Counted from the stretch's first letter, positions 38,543 to 51,243 are shown. The stretch: 64,000 nt of DNA from Phylloscopus collybita (GCA_027886175.1 JAJNNQ010000013.1:2728001-2792000), one strand, 5' to 3'. Notes: generated by a model from the letters alone, not told the origin. A program made the numbers and translations.

Positions 38543-40846
38543 AAGCTTAAGTATGATATTTGTGGAAATTCCTTTCAAAACATTTTTATCTGTCATTAAC
38601 AATGGTCTTTTACATAGCCATTATAAGTAGTCAGGATGCAGTAAAGGAGTAAATGGATATCCTGGGGAGAGAGCAGCACTCAGAATATTTGCCTGTAGGG
38701 GACACATAACTAGCCACATTAAAGGACTGAAATCCAGGCATTCTGCCATAACTCACATGGCCTGAGCAGCTAACAAAAGCATACATAACTAAATAAAAAT
38801 AACTGAAATAAAGGATCCTGTCAAGGCCAGAAACTCCAGAATTAGCCACAGTAGCCACGTATTGCACAAGCCCTTTTCTGTGCCTGGCACAGTCTCATGT
38901 CCTGGTCAGGTTACCGATCAAAGCAGACAAATCCCCCTCATTATCATAGCGAGACAAGCAATTACTGTCTTTCAGCACCTGCTTTCTTCTTCAATTTGAA
39001 TGAACAAGAAGGCAAAAGGGCAGATCATTCATGCCTCTGTCACAGTGTTATTCCCTCTTCACACCCAATGACATAGAGGTGCACCAAAGTGACATCTTAC
39101 TACAATACATGCCAGACACCTTTGTGGAACACTGAACTGCCATAGCAATAAAGTCTTAATCTAACCCTGCTGGAAAATGGTTCTTCAAAGCCTAAAAATC
39201 CATCAGTTTAGCAACACACACTAGATTTCAAGTATGTACTTTACATCTTAAAAATCTGCTAACTTAGAGTTTCCTTGCAGGAAATAAATTCTATTTTAAA
39301 GTTTCCATCATCTTATTGTGTGTTGCTCCTGAATTTCAAAAGGACTCATTCACCAAATGTTGCTCTCACTCTAAATAATCCTACTATCTTAATAATCTTC
39401 ACAAAAATAGAAGCCTTGTCTACAAAAAGTAATTGTGAGCATATAAATTGAAATACAGTTCCTTTAGTGATCCTTCAGAATCTGCTACCCATATTGAACA
39501 GATTTCAGTAGAACAGCTCATATGCGAGTATATAAGTACAGGGCACAAGAAAAGTGGTTTTCTTTTAGGCTGAAAGCCATCTTTAGGGATAACTCACTCC
39601 GTGATGAGCCTAGGACATCAAGTCAGTACACGTGAAGGAAAAAGAAATTCCTGCATTCAAATTTGTATGACTTGTGGTATTATTTGGAAACATTGTCAGT
39701 CACCCATATATGGATAAAAGTGTGGATTATAAGCATTATTAAAAAAAATCATTTTTCAAGCAACAAATAAGGAGAAGGGTCGAAGTCCAAGAGCCCAAAT
39801 GCAAATTCCCGACTTCTGAAAACAAAGACAGTAAGGTATTCTCCTGCTGACAAAACAGACATAGAAGGAGAAATATTCATCAGCAGGGCATCAGAGTTTC
39901 TGTGGTCAAAACAAAACTGCTTTGTCCACAAGAACAGAGCAGGTCATTGCCACGGGTCAATCTGGCACACGGGCCAGGCAAGCTGGGTAGAACAAGACTG
40001 ATGCAGAGAACGCCCATTCCATTTCCAAGGCCAAGTCAGCGTGGTTTCACTACAGTCATCTAAGAGGTTGTAAACACAAACAATTTGCTATTAAGAAAAA
40101 TATGAACTTAAATTAACAATTTGTCAACACTCCAAAATGAATGAGATTTAAAAAATTCCTGTTTCCATTAGGTCAAGGGCACGCATAAAGCAATCATTGG
40201 ACATAGCAAAAAAGCAGTAGAAAAAGAAATTATAAAATAATCAGTACCTAATCCCCTACATCTGAAGAACATTTTATTTATCTTTTAAATCAGCACAGTA
40301 GCTAATGGTAAGGAAAATAACTTCAAAATAGGTCACATGTCTGTAAGGACAACATACAGACATGTACAAGTACAGCATGTACTTAAGTGTTACTTCTTTT
40401 GATAAAGTGTTATTGATTTTATGAAAAATTATTCCTTCAGTCTAGTGAGTAAGACAGGAGGAAGAGTAGTGCTACTAAGTAGAGAACCCTATATGCATGT
40501 GACTGCCTCAGCAATTCTTCAATAATAGAAACTTCCATCGCAAAGAGAGTTTCTACTCCTTGTAAAACTCCCCCTCCAACTGATATGAGACTCAAAGGTC
40601 TCTTCAGAAAGAAAGGAAAACCAATGCATTACTTTCAATATCCCTAACAAAAATACATGTCCCCTCTCCCCTGCCCTCAGTTTTCTTGCTGCTTTCAATT
40701 TCAAGTCCATACTGATTTCAAGTACCTTTTAATCTATTCATCACTGTAACAGATATAAACAGCAGACATATTTTTGGATAAAATGCTTGCAACTTCAGTA
40801 AAGTCAAGATCCATAAATATCAGCACTGTTGTCATTCCTCCTGCAG

Positions 40847-40851
<5 letters not shown>

Positions 40852-40881
<30 letters not shown>
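40852..40881 (+). repeat. Poly-A run (30 A)
   Basis: Thirty uninterrupted A follow GCAGGATTT. No target duplication was found by eye. Confidence 0.9.
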
Positions 40882-40886
<5 letters not shown>

Positions 40887-41043
40887 CTTTCTCATTGAAC
40901 AAAACCTTGTAAATAGAATTTTGAAGATATTACACCAATCATGGATAACGAAGCTGAACTTTCCCTTTTTGTCTGGAGTTTTCAAACAGGAAAAGGAACA
41001 GTGCCACTTTAGTATTTTGAAACCTTTGAGAGAAAGCAGCTCC

Positions 41044-41135
41044 TAAACAAACAAACAAAAAAAAAAACAAAAAAAAAAAAAAACAAAAAAAAAAAAAACA
41101 AAAAAAAAAAACACAACAACAAAAAAAAAAACACT
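41044..41135 (+). repeat. A-rich low-complexity tract
   Basis: About 90 bases of A runs separated by single C residues, beginning with AAACAAACAAAC units. It lies only 160 bp from the A30 run at 40852. Confidence 0.9.
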
Positions 41136-44100
41136 CCACAAAGTAAAAATAAAATAATAAAAAGGCCAAAGCACTTGAAGTTTTAAGTTTTGGGTTTTTC
41201 CCCAACAAAATTATCATAATTACTCCTACACAGTGCAAGTAAAACTAGATCTCTACAGGTTAATAACTTGATTTTCTGTTCTTAATAAACTGTCATATCA
41301 GAAAAGATTCCAGTTTTCACCTGCCTGAAGCATCCACAATTATACTAAAAAGAGAAATAAACTTTATTAATAAACTCTGAATTGCACTGTGAGAGCAGCA
41401 CTGAGTTTCTCTACCTGTCTTCTTTGGTAAGACACAGAAACTGCTGATGGGAAAGATGGATGTTTAATTTTTAAAGTTTTATTGAATATAGAAAGTATTA
41501 ATGGTTAAATTTAACCTGTCTTTTGATAAGTGTGGTAAAGAGACCCAGTTCTGCTACCACCTTTATACATTTTGGGACTTAATTATGTACCATAAATATT
41601 AATATCATTTGCTAAGAATCATCTTTCTGGTAGTTTCCAGTGCTTCTACACTAAAAATGATTAAGTATAGCAAGGAAGCTGTAGAATAGGTAATATTAAT
41701 ACTGCATTGGTCTTGAAAGCTACACATTAGCAAGCTAGAAAATATTAAATACCAACAGAAAAGGTACTGCTGGATGATAAATTTTATGACAATAAATTAA
41801 AGCTCTATGCAGGAGAGCATTAACAGGCAATGAATTACTTATAAGACCTAAACCAGCAATCTACTAAAAGTTAAACTACCAATAGTTAAAACTACCAATA
41901 GTTGAAACTACTTCAAATGCTGTGAGAACGTTGAGGGAGTAAGTAGCAACTCAATAAATCTTACCATCAGGAAGAGCAAGAACAAACTTGCTGTCTCAAA
42001 AAGCACAGTTTATCTTTAATGTAATTTTTTTCCCATCTGCTTTCTCAAATTAAAGAATGTAAAGAGTATAGGACCCTTGTTTAAACAAACAAATTTTCTG
42101 GTCCAGTGCAGGGTTGGTTGATTCTCAGAAAAGGTTTATTGCTCTATACCTGAGAAAGCAGAAAGAAGTAAATTCATACCTATCAGTGATTCTGAAGCCA
42201 AACCTTCCCCTTAGCGGCAGAGCATAAAATGATGCTGGTTTGTGAGACTATAATAAAAGCAAAAAATAAGCTTTCAGAGAATTTAACCTAAAATATATGA
42301 ATGCAAGTTGGTACTTGGAAAGAAAAAATACAGTTTCCTATAGGTTTACTGAATCTGGAATGAAACAATGATAAAATTAAAAAAGACATTTTTAATTGTT
42401 TTCTCCAGAGCAACCATTTAGAAACCAGTTAGACTGATTTTGAGAACTGTAACTAACAAAAAAGTATCATCCCATTCATCTTGCATAAAAATTTTCATCA
42501 TGGGTTCAAGCGAAACTCAAATCAATTCTCATTCCTCACAGTACCTATTTAAAAATGAGAAAAAGAAGTTTTCTCCACAAACTGTCTGTAGGAAAACAGA
42601 TTTGAAAATACCTATTTGCTGTGAATATAAATGCGGAATATATAATTTAATACACGTGGTATTTACTATGATAAATAATTCCCTCTTTCCTGAACTGTCT
42701 CCTCACAATATATTTGCAACTGAACAACAGAAATTACCCGCTTTTAGAACTGGTAGCTTTAATGACACCTTCCAGAGAGGGAATCCAGAGCCTAGAGGAC
42801 TACTCATCAGCAGGAACACAATAATTCCTCATGCAGACATGGAAGAAGAAAGGTTCCTGATTCTTTTGACACCTCCTTTTAGTCTTGCTGATGCATTACA
42901 CACTAGTGCAGACAGTACGAGCGTGAGCTTTATAAGTTTTCCCCTGAGCCCTCAGGCTTGGACTTTCCAAAACAGCTCAGGTTGTTAAGTGCTCCTGAAA
43001 TCCAGAGCGTTTAGCACTTCAGCATATCTGAAAATCATCTTCTGAAAACCAAAGTGTGTGTCAAAAGGTCATTCTGCTGCCTTTTGGAAGCAATGGGCAC
43101 CTTCAAACTATTTTGTATGTCTCTGGATAATGTTTTACAGGAAGTAAAAGGAATTGCAGGTGAAGCTGCTCCTGTAACAACATGCTCATCCAGATTGAAA
43201 AGCTCTCCAGGTAAAAACTACTGCAGCAGCATTTAATTATACTGCAGTATAAACCTTGGGAATAACTTACAATGTATTTTATATGTTGAAATCTCTGGAT
43301 TTTTAGACAATTAAAAATGTGCCAAATTTTTTCCTGTGACCAAATATTCTACTAAGCATCAGCTATACTATGGCTATGATTTACTGTGACTAGTTTTAAA
43401 AGTGGTTGCTTCTTGGTTTTACTGGAGCTCTCTCAAACTTCTCTTGGGAAATGTTTACAGAAATTTACTCCCTAATGGCCATTATGTTTGTGCCAGCTAT
43501 GCTCTTCAGTCATTATTTTACTATGAAAACTAGCAATAATCTCCTCATGTATAGAAGCTCATTGCAGATTTTTCTATCCTTCTTTCAAGACTATTCTGCC
43601 TGTGCAACAGCCAGTCAGAGTAATAAAAACATCAGTGTATTATTAAATCAATTGTTTAAAAATGTTTTGAATACTTTTGGCATTTTTGCTTCACCCTTTC
43701 TTAACATCATTTCATATTTGTTCATTATGTACAGCAATGGAGTTGGCCTTGGAGTACCAGGTAACCCAGCGGGTGAAACATTGGTGTGTTAAGCCAAGCC
43801 AACAGCCCCACTTTGGCTCTCAAATACCAGCAGAGGATTTCACTACTCTCCCTGCTCAGATACAGGGAAGAGGACTAAATAAAGGTAGGGGAGGATCTTT
43901 CTCTGATTGCTTAATCTTCTATAGAAAATACATAAAGACTTCCTAAAGCTAGAGAAAAGGCTAACCTCCCATAGCCCATGAAACCAACTTGCACTAACCA
44001 GCAAAACTGGAGGATGAAGTTTGAGGAATTTGAGCTCAGCTAGAAACATAAAAGTGAAATGAAAGTTCTGCAAATATGACTAAGTAGATATGGCCCATGA

Positions 44101-44837
44101 ATCATTTTTCCTACATCCTCATCAACTGAACTATGATTAAGCAAAGTAGTACCATACAACTCCTATACAAGTAAGTTAATTCAAATTACTTTTAACTGAA
44201 ATGAAGGAAGCTATTCACACCTCACAGCTATTGTTTTAGGCTCTCGTGTAAACTCAGGAAATAATTTCAACACTTCTGAAGCCCTTTTCATGTTTGGAAT
44301 GTTTTCTTTGCAACTATTTGAAAGGCCTCAGGAACCTATGCTACAAATATCAATATAAATTGTACTCTATCTGCTCCTTCAAATATTCTGCCTATTCAAC
44401 TTCTGAAAATTGGATTGTTACACAAATAAATACTACAATTTTGAAAGCTTCTTCCATAAAGCTGTTTTGCACTCAAGAACCTCAAATTCCTGATCATTCT
44501 AAGGAAAAATGCCTCTGACATTACTTCGATGTAAATAAAAAGACTGAACAAAACAAACTCCTGAATTTTTCATCACTAACTTTTTTTTTTCTTCTGGAAT
44601 TTTGCTGAAACTTCTGTTATTGCTGACCACAGAACTGAATTTCACTTCATGATTGTAGTTCCACCGTGAGGTTTTCTAGTCATCTTATGATCCATGCTCC
44701 TTGATTTTTGATCTTTCCCAAAATACTATTCACCACTACAGCAGTCAGGAGGAGTTGGAAGGACCACAGGAAAGAAGAAACTAATTTGCAGCAGCACAAT
44801 CAAGTATAATTTAAAGGATACGAAAAAGCATTCATGA

Positions 44838-44876
44838 TTTTTTTTTTTTTTTGCATGAAATAATACACACACACAC
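44838..44876 (+). repeat. T15 run and (AC)6
   Basis: Fifteen T at 44838-44852, then GCATGAAATAAT, then six AC units at 44865-44876. Confidence 0.85.
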
Positions 44877-45037
44877 AGAGTATGCCAATTTAAATCATGC
44901 CTAGGAAGTGCACATAGTACATTCCCAGAAATTAATTACATTTTTCAGCAGTCAGCTCTATTAGACTAATGTAATAACACTGCCAGCCACCATGCATAAG
45001 TCATAAGTGGTATGATTGGATTTGTCTGCTCATTGCA

Positions 45038-45076
45038 TTTTCAATTTGAATAATAGTCATTTTATTCAATTGAAAA
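45038..45076. repeat. Near-perfect inverted repeat
   Basis: TTTTCAATTTGAATAA at 45038-45053 pairs with TTATTCAATTGAAAA at 45062-45076 with one base bulged, around an 8-base loop. The surrounding 44930-45080 sequence looks information-rich rather than simple, so this may be part of a regulatory element. Confidence 0.75.
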
Positions 45077-45688
45077 TATCTCTTTTTTCCTCTAAATACT
45101 CAGCTGTTATATTTAGTTGGAGCTGGGACAGCAGCTAAGGAGGAATGGAATTGGTTATTTGTATTGGTATACAACCAAATTCCTAATTTTTGTGAGGTGC
45201 TCTACCTTACTAGAGTGCTAGAAGGATAAAGTCTCATCCCCTTATGCTACTGTTATAAATACTACAGACATTGCAAAGATTTTGAATTGGCATAATTAGG
45301 CTAATTTTTTCCAAATGTTTGGTTGCCAATTTTATAAGAAAAAGAGCTTTGTATTGGTCCAACAAGGATGGCAAGTACAATGTAAGTGCTTGTCTACATG
45401 GAGAAGCAAGTTGGAATGGCTGTTCCATGGCAGCTCCTGCAGCACTTGCTCTTATTTCAGAAAAAGGGCTTTTTTTACACATTAAGAAAGAGTAGAAGCC
45501 AAGGCACCCTGAGGCCTTGGCTGTGTCAAGTAATACAACATTCATAAAGAGTCCATGTGAAAGAGTTACTGTTTGTCAGTATCTACACTGGAGTATTTCA
45601 TAAGGTTTTAATCTCTCCTTTCAGACAGACAAATCTTTAGTGACTTACAGGGATTGATCAGGTCAATCTATGTTGAAGATAAGAACAG

Positions 45689-45726
45689 GCATGAGAATGT
45701 GAACACAGCATGAGAATGTGAACACA
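45689..45726 (+). repeat. 19-bp tandem duplication
   Basis: The 19-base unit GCATGAGAATGTGAACACA occurs twice without any mismatch at 45689-45707 and 45708-45726. It looks like recent replication slippage. Confidence 0.95.
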
Positions 45727-46582
45727 TGATTCAACCTTCTGATGGAGGAGACCCTTCCAGCCTGACTTCAGACAGGCCATTTCAACACTGCTGTAGTGGC
45801 TCACCATCGTGTCAGGGAATCTATCAAACAAGGTTGATAAACAAGATGTTTTGTCCTGCATGAGGCAGCAAAAAGACTTCTAATTTAAATACCAATGAAT
45901 TTCCATTATTAAGAGACAGCAAACAATAAAACTGTGTTGAAAAAGAATTAAGGTGCTTATACTTAAAAAGCACAAGATAGATTAAAATCTAACTTTTTCT
46001 TCAAAAATTGTATATATAACTAGAGTGATATTTGTTCTGCCATCTAAAAAAGAGTAAACTGACATTTCACTTTATTTCATTCAATATTTATATTGCCATC
46101 CTGTCTCTTTCATTCCCCCCAGTTTGCCACTGATATAGACTGAAAAAAAAGATAAAAAAGAATTTAATTTCTTTTAAACCTTTGTAGAAAAGAAAGTTTA
46201 TTTCTGCCTCAAAACTGCAGATAACATATAAAGACAGGAAGAGCTCTTTTGCTTTCATGTAATCAGTTGCAGAGGCATTTGATTTCTTTTTCTCCAGCTA
46301 ATGAAACCATGTATGTACATTTTGAATCCAAGAGAACCCAAGGGAAAAAGAGAGCATAATTGCCCTGTCTATACTGCAAATAACTTTCTAATTTCTCAAA
46401 ACTGTTAGCCTTTCTAAGCACATGAAACAATAATCAAGCTGAATCCCTTTATTTTTTATGTTAAATACACGTGTTCTTTCTTTGCTGTGATTTTTCTGAT
46501 TTCTTCAAACGGAGTCGCCCTTGGAGCATGGCCTGGGGCCTTACAGGAAAACAAAATAATAAATGAAACTAAGGAGGGCTGT

Positions 46583-47293
46583 TGTCTTGGGTTATGGAAC
46601 CAAAAACGTGTATTCTATTTCATCTGTTGAAAGCAGTTGGGAAAATGTTTTTTTTTCTTTATCTCTTGTAACTCTGGAGGGAGGGGGGCAGATGCCTTCT
46701 GATAATGGGCCAGCTGTTAAAACCAGGTGGGGCAGTGTTTGTTATCTCTTTCACCACCCATCCTCCCTCCGGGGGATATCTTCTGCTAATGGGCCATTAA
46801 GGCTCACCAAGGACAGGACACATTCCATCATCCCATTGTGAGATGCTCCACCCAGTGGGGGGAGCCAACCATTCCTACCTGGATAAAAACTGAGACGCAG
46901 GAACATCAGGGATCTGGCTCCACCGGATTCCCAAAGGAAGACTGGACCCTTCTCACCATCACTGGACCCTTTTCTCTCAGGATCATCTCTGCTCCAACAC
47001 AACCACATCTGCCACTCCAGGAGGACTTACTTTGGACTGTTTCCAACACCCTGATCAACAGGGTGTCAGGTTGTAGCTCTGACTCTGTCAGGGTTTTCTA
47101 GGATTGTTGTTTGTTTGCTTATTTGGGTTTTTTCTACTACATTGGTATTGTTAATATTCCCAGTAAAGAACTGTTATTCCTATTCCCAAATCTTTGCCTG
47201 AAAGTCCTTAATTGCAAAATTATAATTGGAGGGGAATTCCAAGGAAAACTCCAGCCTTCCCCTGGCAGATACCTGTCTTTCCAAACCAAGACA
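46583..47293 (+). mobile_element. Solo LTR of an avian endogenous retrovirus (probably ERVL-type)
   Basis: The element starts TGTCTTGGG and ends CAAGACA. It is flanked by a perfect 5-bp target duplication, GCTGT, at 46578-46582 and 47294-47298, which fixes both borders. Landmarks include a TATA-like GGATAAAAAC at 46881-46890, a poly(A)-like AGTAAA at 47162-47167 in the context CCCAGTAAAGAACTG, and the end block GGCAGATACCTGTCTTTCC. It is related to the LTR at 2444-3205 in the same orientation, but 44 kb away. No internal genes adjoin it, so it is a solo LTR. The 5-bp duplication supports the ERVL class; the family name is inferred. Overlapping short open frames on both strands here are not genes. 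Confidence 0.92.
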
Positions 47294-47298
47294 GCTGT

Positions 47299-49270
47299 GT
47301 TATGTACTGCTCTGTGCCAGCAAAGGCCAGGGCATGGGCTGTGGTTGTGCCTCCCCAATATGCTGGAATGACCATCTGTGGGGGGATTCACAATTTACAT
47401 GGATGGGTTCCTCCTCCCCAAAAGCTTTTTCATGTGCATGTACAAACAGGTGATTAATGTGAACAACATCAGGAGCAGGTGACTCACAATGGTGTCTCAC
47501 CATTTCTATTCAGATTGAATTCAGTTCAGAAAACAGGGAGCAAATTCAAGAAGAAATGCAAGTTATTATCAAAAGTGCAACCAATAGGAAACCAACGAAG
47601 TGTGAAAATAAGCACGCACTGGTGGTTTTTCTCACTTTGGTGGGGTATTGATAACCAACTTTGTGTTTCATGCTGTTATTTACAGAAACATATGCTGAGG
47701 TTGGATAGCTCACCAGAGTGCCCCCATATTTTTTTGTATTCAGGTTAAAAAAAATGTTGATATTAACAACAACAATTAAAAAAACTATAAATCTTGCTTC
47801 TAAAAGTAAAAAAAAAAACCAAACACCATAATTAAATATGGAAAATAACAGGCTATTATGATGATTTTACTAAGTCATCTGGTAACTGTGGAGTTTATTT
47901 AAGAAAAGTTAAACCTCCCCAAGTTTTGAGGGCTGCTTTACTGCCCATGTTCACGAAACAAAATGGGTCAGAAATTGGTCAGATGTAGCACTAAACAAAG
48001 TGGGTCAGGAATTATGTGTGTGCCACCTGTAGGAATTTCAGTGAAATGAAAGGCCTAGCCTAGGTACTGATTATATCGCCCGGCATACTGTCACTCTAGA
48101 GAATGCCTAAAAATTACTTCTAAAAGACATCTGAAAAAAAAAATCAAACCCAAAAACAAACCAACCAACAACAAACACCCACCACAACACCACTAAAACC
48201 CCTCAAGAGAGCAAAGGGAAACATTATACAGGCCAACAAGGGCCTAATATTTATTTTCTGAGAAGTAGAACTGTCTGCAGAAGGAAAACAAAGTAAAAAA
48301 CCAGTACAAGTCTGAGTGAAATGACATGTGCACACTCAGAAATAGCTTTAAAGCAGATATGGTTAGTTGTATTCCAGTTCACAAACTGACAGGAGCTATG
48401 GGTGACTGTAAAGATGAAGATCCACATGAAAGGGCTGAATGTCATGAATCAAAGCTAAACCAATCCTTTCACATTATGGGATAGGAAAGATGGCATTTTT
48501 CAAAGATTGCATGTGACAAAGCTGCACTCCCTGAGCTCCAAGTATTGGAGCAGTGCCATGGGAGCAGTGGTAGGGAATCTCTGGAGCAATTTTAGCTGCA
48601 ACAGGTCAAACAGATAGCAGCATTAAGAAGGCTGAGCCTACAGAAGCAACATTACCGCTTTCCTGTCTCTCACTTATACTGCAATTGTGGGCACACCCAA
48701 TGGAAATTATCTGCCCAACAGTGATGGTGCAGCTTGTTGGAGAGCCACAGAAAGCTGTAACATTCTGGAGCAAGTGAGCTCTAGGAGCAGAAAAAAAAAC
48801 CCCAACAAAACAGCTGAGGAATAAATACCTTTCAAGCCATATATTTATGGTTCACTGTTTGGGATTAATGAACATCGAAATGACTCCCGTGCAAATGAAA
48901 ACAATTGTTAATAAAACCATAGAAAGATTTTCAGAAGGCAGAATAACTTGCTCATAAAGGCATTTTTAATGCAGTTCACATTCCAGCTTTCTATGAAAAG
49001 GTACTTCAACAAAACAAAGGCAGAATAGAATGTAATATGAAGAAATCATTTTATAAAGTTTATAAAATAATTAATAGAAATACAGCAAGATAAAAAATTG
49101 GTATTTTATTAAACTGCAAGAAAAAGAAGTAATTTCTACACAATTATGAATGGCAGCTGAAAATACACATGCATGCAAGAACTAGGGGAGATCAAGTGTG
49201 ACGCAGGGCAATGATGTTAATTTAGCGCTCCACTGTCAGAAGAGTGTGAAAAGAAAAATGATCTAGCAGA
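47299..49270. other. Unique non-coding DNA
   Basis: No supported gene. Simple A/C-rich sequence lies at about 47755-47825 and 48132-48202, the latter with CCAACCAACAACAAAC-type units. The rest looks single-copy. Confidence 0.55.
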
Positions 49271-49378
49271 TGTGATGCTGAGGGACACGGTTTAGTGGTG
49301 GACTTGGCAGTGCTGAGTTAATAGCTGTAGTGGATGATCTCAAAGGTCTTTTCCAGCCTAAAGGATTCTATGATTCTG
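49271..49378 (+). mobile_element. CR1 LINE 3' end, about 108 bp
   Basis: GGGACACGGTTTAGTGGTGG, ACTTGGCAGTGCTGAGTTAA, GATGATCTCAAAGGTCTTTT and the tail GGATTCTATGATTCTG identify a CR1 3' terminus. Only the last part of the 3' region remains. Confidence 0.95.
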
Positions 49379-49780
49379 TTTTTTCTATACCAATAACCTG
49401 GCAACCAAAAAAGGAAAATTCAAGTAATGAATGAATTTACAAGGTCTAACGTTGAACTATACAAATATGATTCTAAATCAAAATTCTCAAGCAATGCCAG
49501 AGAGCAGAATATCCTTATGGTGCTACCAGGTGTTACAGAGAAGCAGAGTAATTCTAGATAGAAAATGGTGAACAGTATATTTTGAAGGTAAATACAGTTG
49601 TCAGAGTCTCGTGCTTTCAACTCTGACATCACTAATGAAACCAGCATAAGTAGTACTGAAATTTCATGTAAAGAATTGGGATTGATACCAAGTTGAAATA
49701 AAAAAAAAAATTCCAAGAAGGACAAGTAGTGGCTGAGACCATCTATGAGACCATAACTCTCTGCCAAGTGTGAGACACCA

Positions 49781-49796
49781 GTGTCCAGCTGGACAC
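49781..49796. repeat. Perfect 16-bp palindrome
   Basis: GTGTCCAGCTGGACAC reads the same on both strands and contains a CAGCTG E-box core. It lies 31 bp before the first copy of the 128-bp repeat. Confidence 0.95.
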
Positions 49797-49827
49797 CACC
49801 TTCAGCAGGAGGACACTGCAAGATGGA

Positions 49828-49955
49828 AAAAGTTATTAGTGTTTTCAACCTGAGTATTTGCTGTCCTTTGTAGCACCTCAGCACTATCTGGAAAAAGGAA
49901 AAGGACCCTTCTGCTTTCCAACAATGACAAAAATATATGATATCTCTAAAGTAAG
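49828..49955 (+). repeat. 128-bp direct repeat, copy A
   Basis: This segment recurs at 51289-51416 at a constant offset of 1461 bp with two substitutions in 128 positions and no gaps. It contains an exon-like arrangement: TATTTGCTGTCCTTTGTAG, then 77 bases (49874-49950), then GTAAGT. One frame through the 77 bases is open. The duplicated stretch ends just after GTAAG. No protein was recognised and I do not call it an exon. An open frame of 181 codons on the opposite strand across this copy (49420-49965) starts at TTG and is unconvincing. Confidence 0.9.
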
Positions 49956-50892
49956 TACAAACCAAGAGTATTTACTACAGACTTCATCAAAACTAGTCAA
50001 GGTCACACATTCTAGTGATGCTGTTTAACAAGGAAAGTTATGCAACATTATTCCTTTGTAATTTCAAACTTGTATCTCAAAACTGTTATGCCCAATTTCC
50101 TCTAAATGTCCCTTGCACAGTTTTCTGATGGCATGGGACTTGTGGCTGACATTTTTCAGCCACACTGGTCTCATTTCACAGTGCTGGAGTAAGGGTCAAA
50201 ACAGGTCATATGCTGGAAAAGTCACAGCAACTGCTTTTTTTTTTTATCTGCTTTTCCATAAACAGCAGAGAAATTTGGCACTAAGCCAAATAGCTATTTA
50301 TAGACAACATTTATTCTTAGGTATTTATTTTAGTCACCAGAGAACAATTGCAGCTAAATGTACTTATTACTATCTGGAAATCTATTTTTTTGAAATATCT
50401 TCTGTCAACATAATTTTTTCTCACTCTAACTGTATTTGGCCCTCTATGCACATGCTGTGTGTATTAATCACATACACTCCCACCACACTGGAACCTGTGT
50501 GATATACCCAAGTGAAAGATGCAACCTTGATGCCAGCCCTCAGTTTTTATGTAAAAAATTCTACTTGCTCTCCATCCTGGTTTTCTTAAATAAATGCTAA
50601 ATAAAAACTGAGTCTCAGGATTTTGTACTTTGACTTGATTGAACCATGTTCTTTACAAACCCTCTGCACAGACATTCAATTCAGAGTCATCCATTCCCAA
50701 ATGAGAAAGGCTGTGCCCTTCAACACTGTGTCAGCTGCTTACACAGACAAAAGAGCATGAAATGAAAACTGTGCACTCCCCTTTCATAGGCCAGAGCTTT
50801 TCACACTTTATAAAGCATCAACCTCTACTCTTCACATTTTCTGTCTCTTTCCCCTTATCTTCTTTCGTCTGACTGATTTGTCCCACCCTCAG

Positions 50893-50970
50893 CACAAGGC
50901 CTGACGTGACCTCAGTCTCCAGATGTTGGCCAGTTACCTATTGACGCACGTTCAGCCCAACCTCGGCAAG
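50893..50970 (+). other. Exon-like segment with strong splice borders
   Basis: A long pyrimidine-rich tract (about 50829-50890) containing a branch-point-like CTGAC leads to CCCACCCTCAG at 50892. After 78 bases comes AAG/GTAAGA at 50970-50971. An ATG at 50923 opens 16 codons to the donor; the three frames entering from the 5' border meet stops. It would therefore be a first coding exon, a UTR exon or a non-coding RNA exon. Five CpGs in 78 bases are unusual in this CpG-poor neighbourhood, which hints at constraint. I recognise no protein. The copy B segment downstream at 51335-51411 could be a next exon, in which case the frame stops after 17 codons. Confidence 0.3.
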
Positions 50971-51243
50971 GTAAGAAATTTTTGTTTACTCCATTCTGCA
51001 GACTGAGAGCTGGGCTGCAGATCAGATGATTGATTGTATAATCCAGCTACAAATGCTTGTGCTTTGCAAACTCTGTCATACCAGTGCAACATATTTCAGC
51101 CAGCGTATCAGCAAGAATTTTCAGAAGTTTCTGTGCTGCTTACAGGGCTCAGAGGGATGAAGCTATTGCACTAAGCCCGGGCCAGAAGGGTGAAGTTGTG
51201 TGCCACTTCACAACTGTGGGCATGTGTAAAAATCAGCTTAATG

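Larger units (their letters stand above)
32258..46582. other. Unique non-coding DNA with many simple repeats
   Basis: About 14 kb without a supported gene or recognisable transposon. Very long poly-A runs, a TG/TA microsatellite and two weak exon candidates are listed separately. The 182-codon open frame at 42440-42988 starts at TTG, resembles no known protein and has no convincing splice sites, so it is not called. Confidence 0.5.

Noticed and set aside
42440..42988. Open frame of 182 codons, + strand
   Set aside because: It begins at TTG, not ATG, has no recognisable domain and no convincing splice sites, and such a length is only mildly unusual in 64 kb of six frames.
43406..43792. Hydrophobic frame resembling a membrane protein
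   Set aside because: It starts at TTG, and AT-rich DNA readily yields Phe/Leu/Ile-rich translations. There is no conserved motif.
49420..49965. Open frame of 181 codons, - strand
   Set aside because: It begins at TTG and runs antisense through copy A of the 128-bp repeat, and its Leu/Phe/Ser-rich translation matches no family I know.
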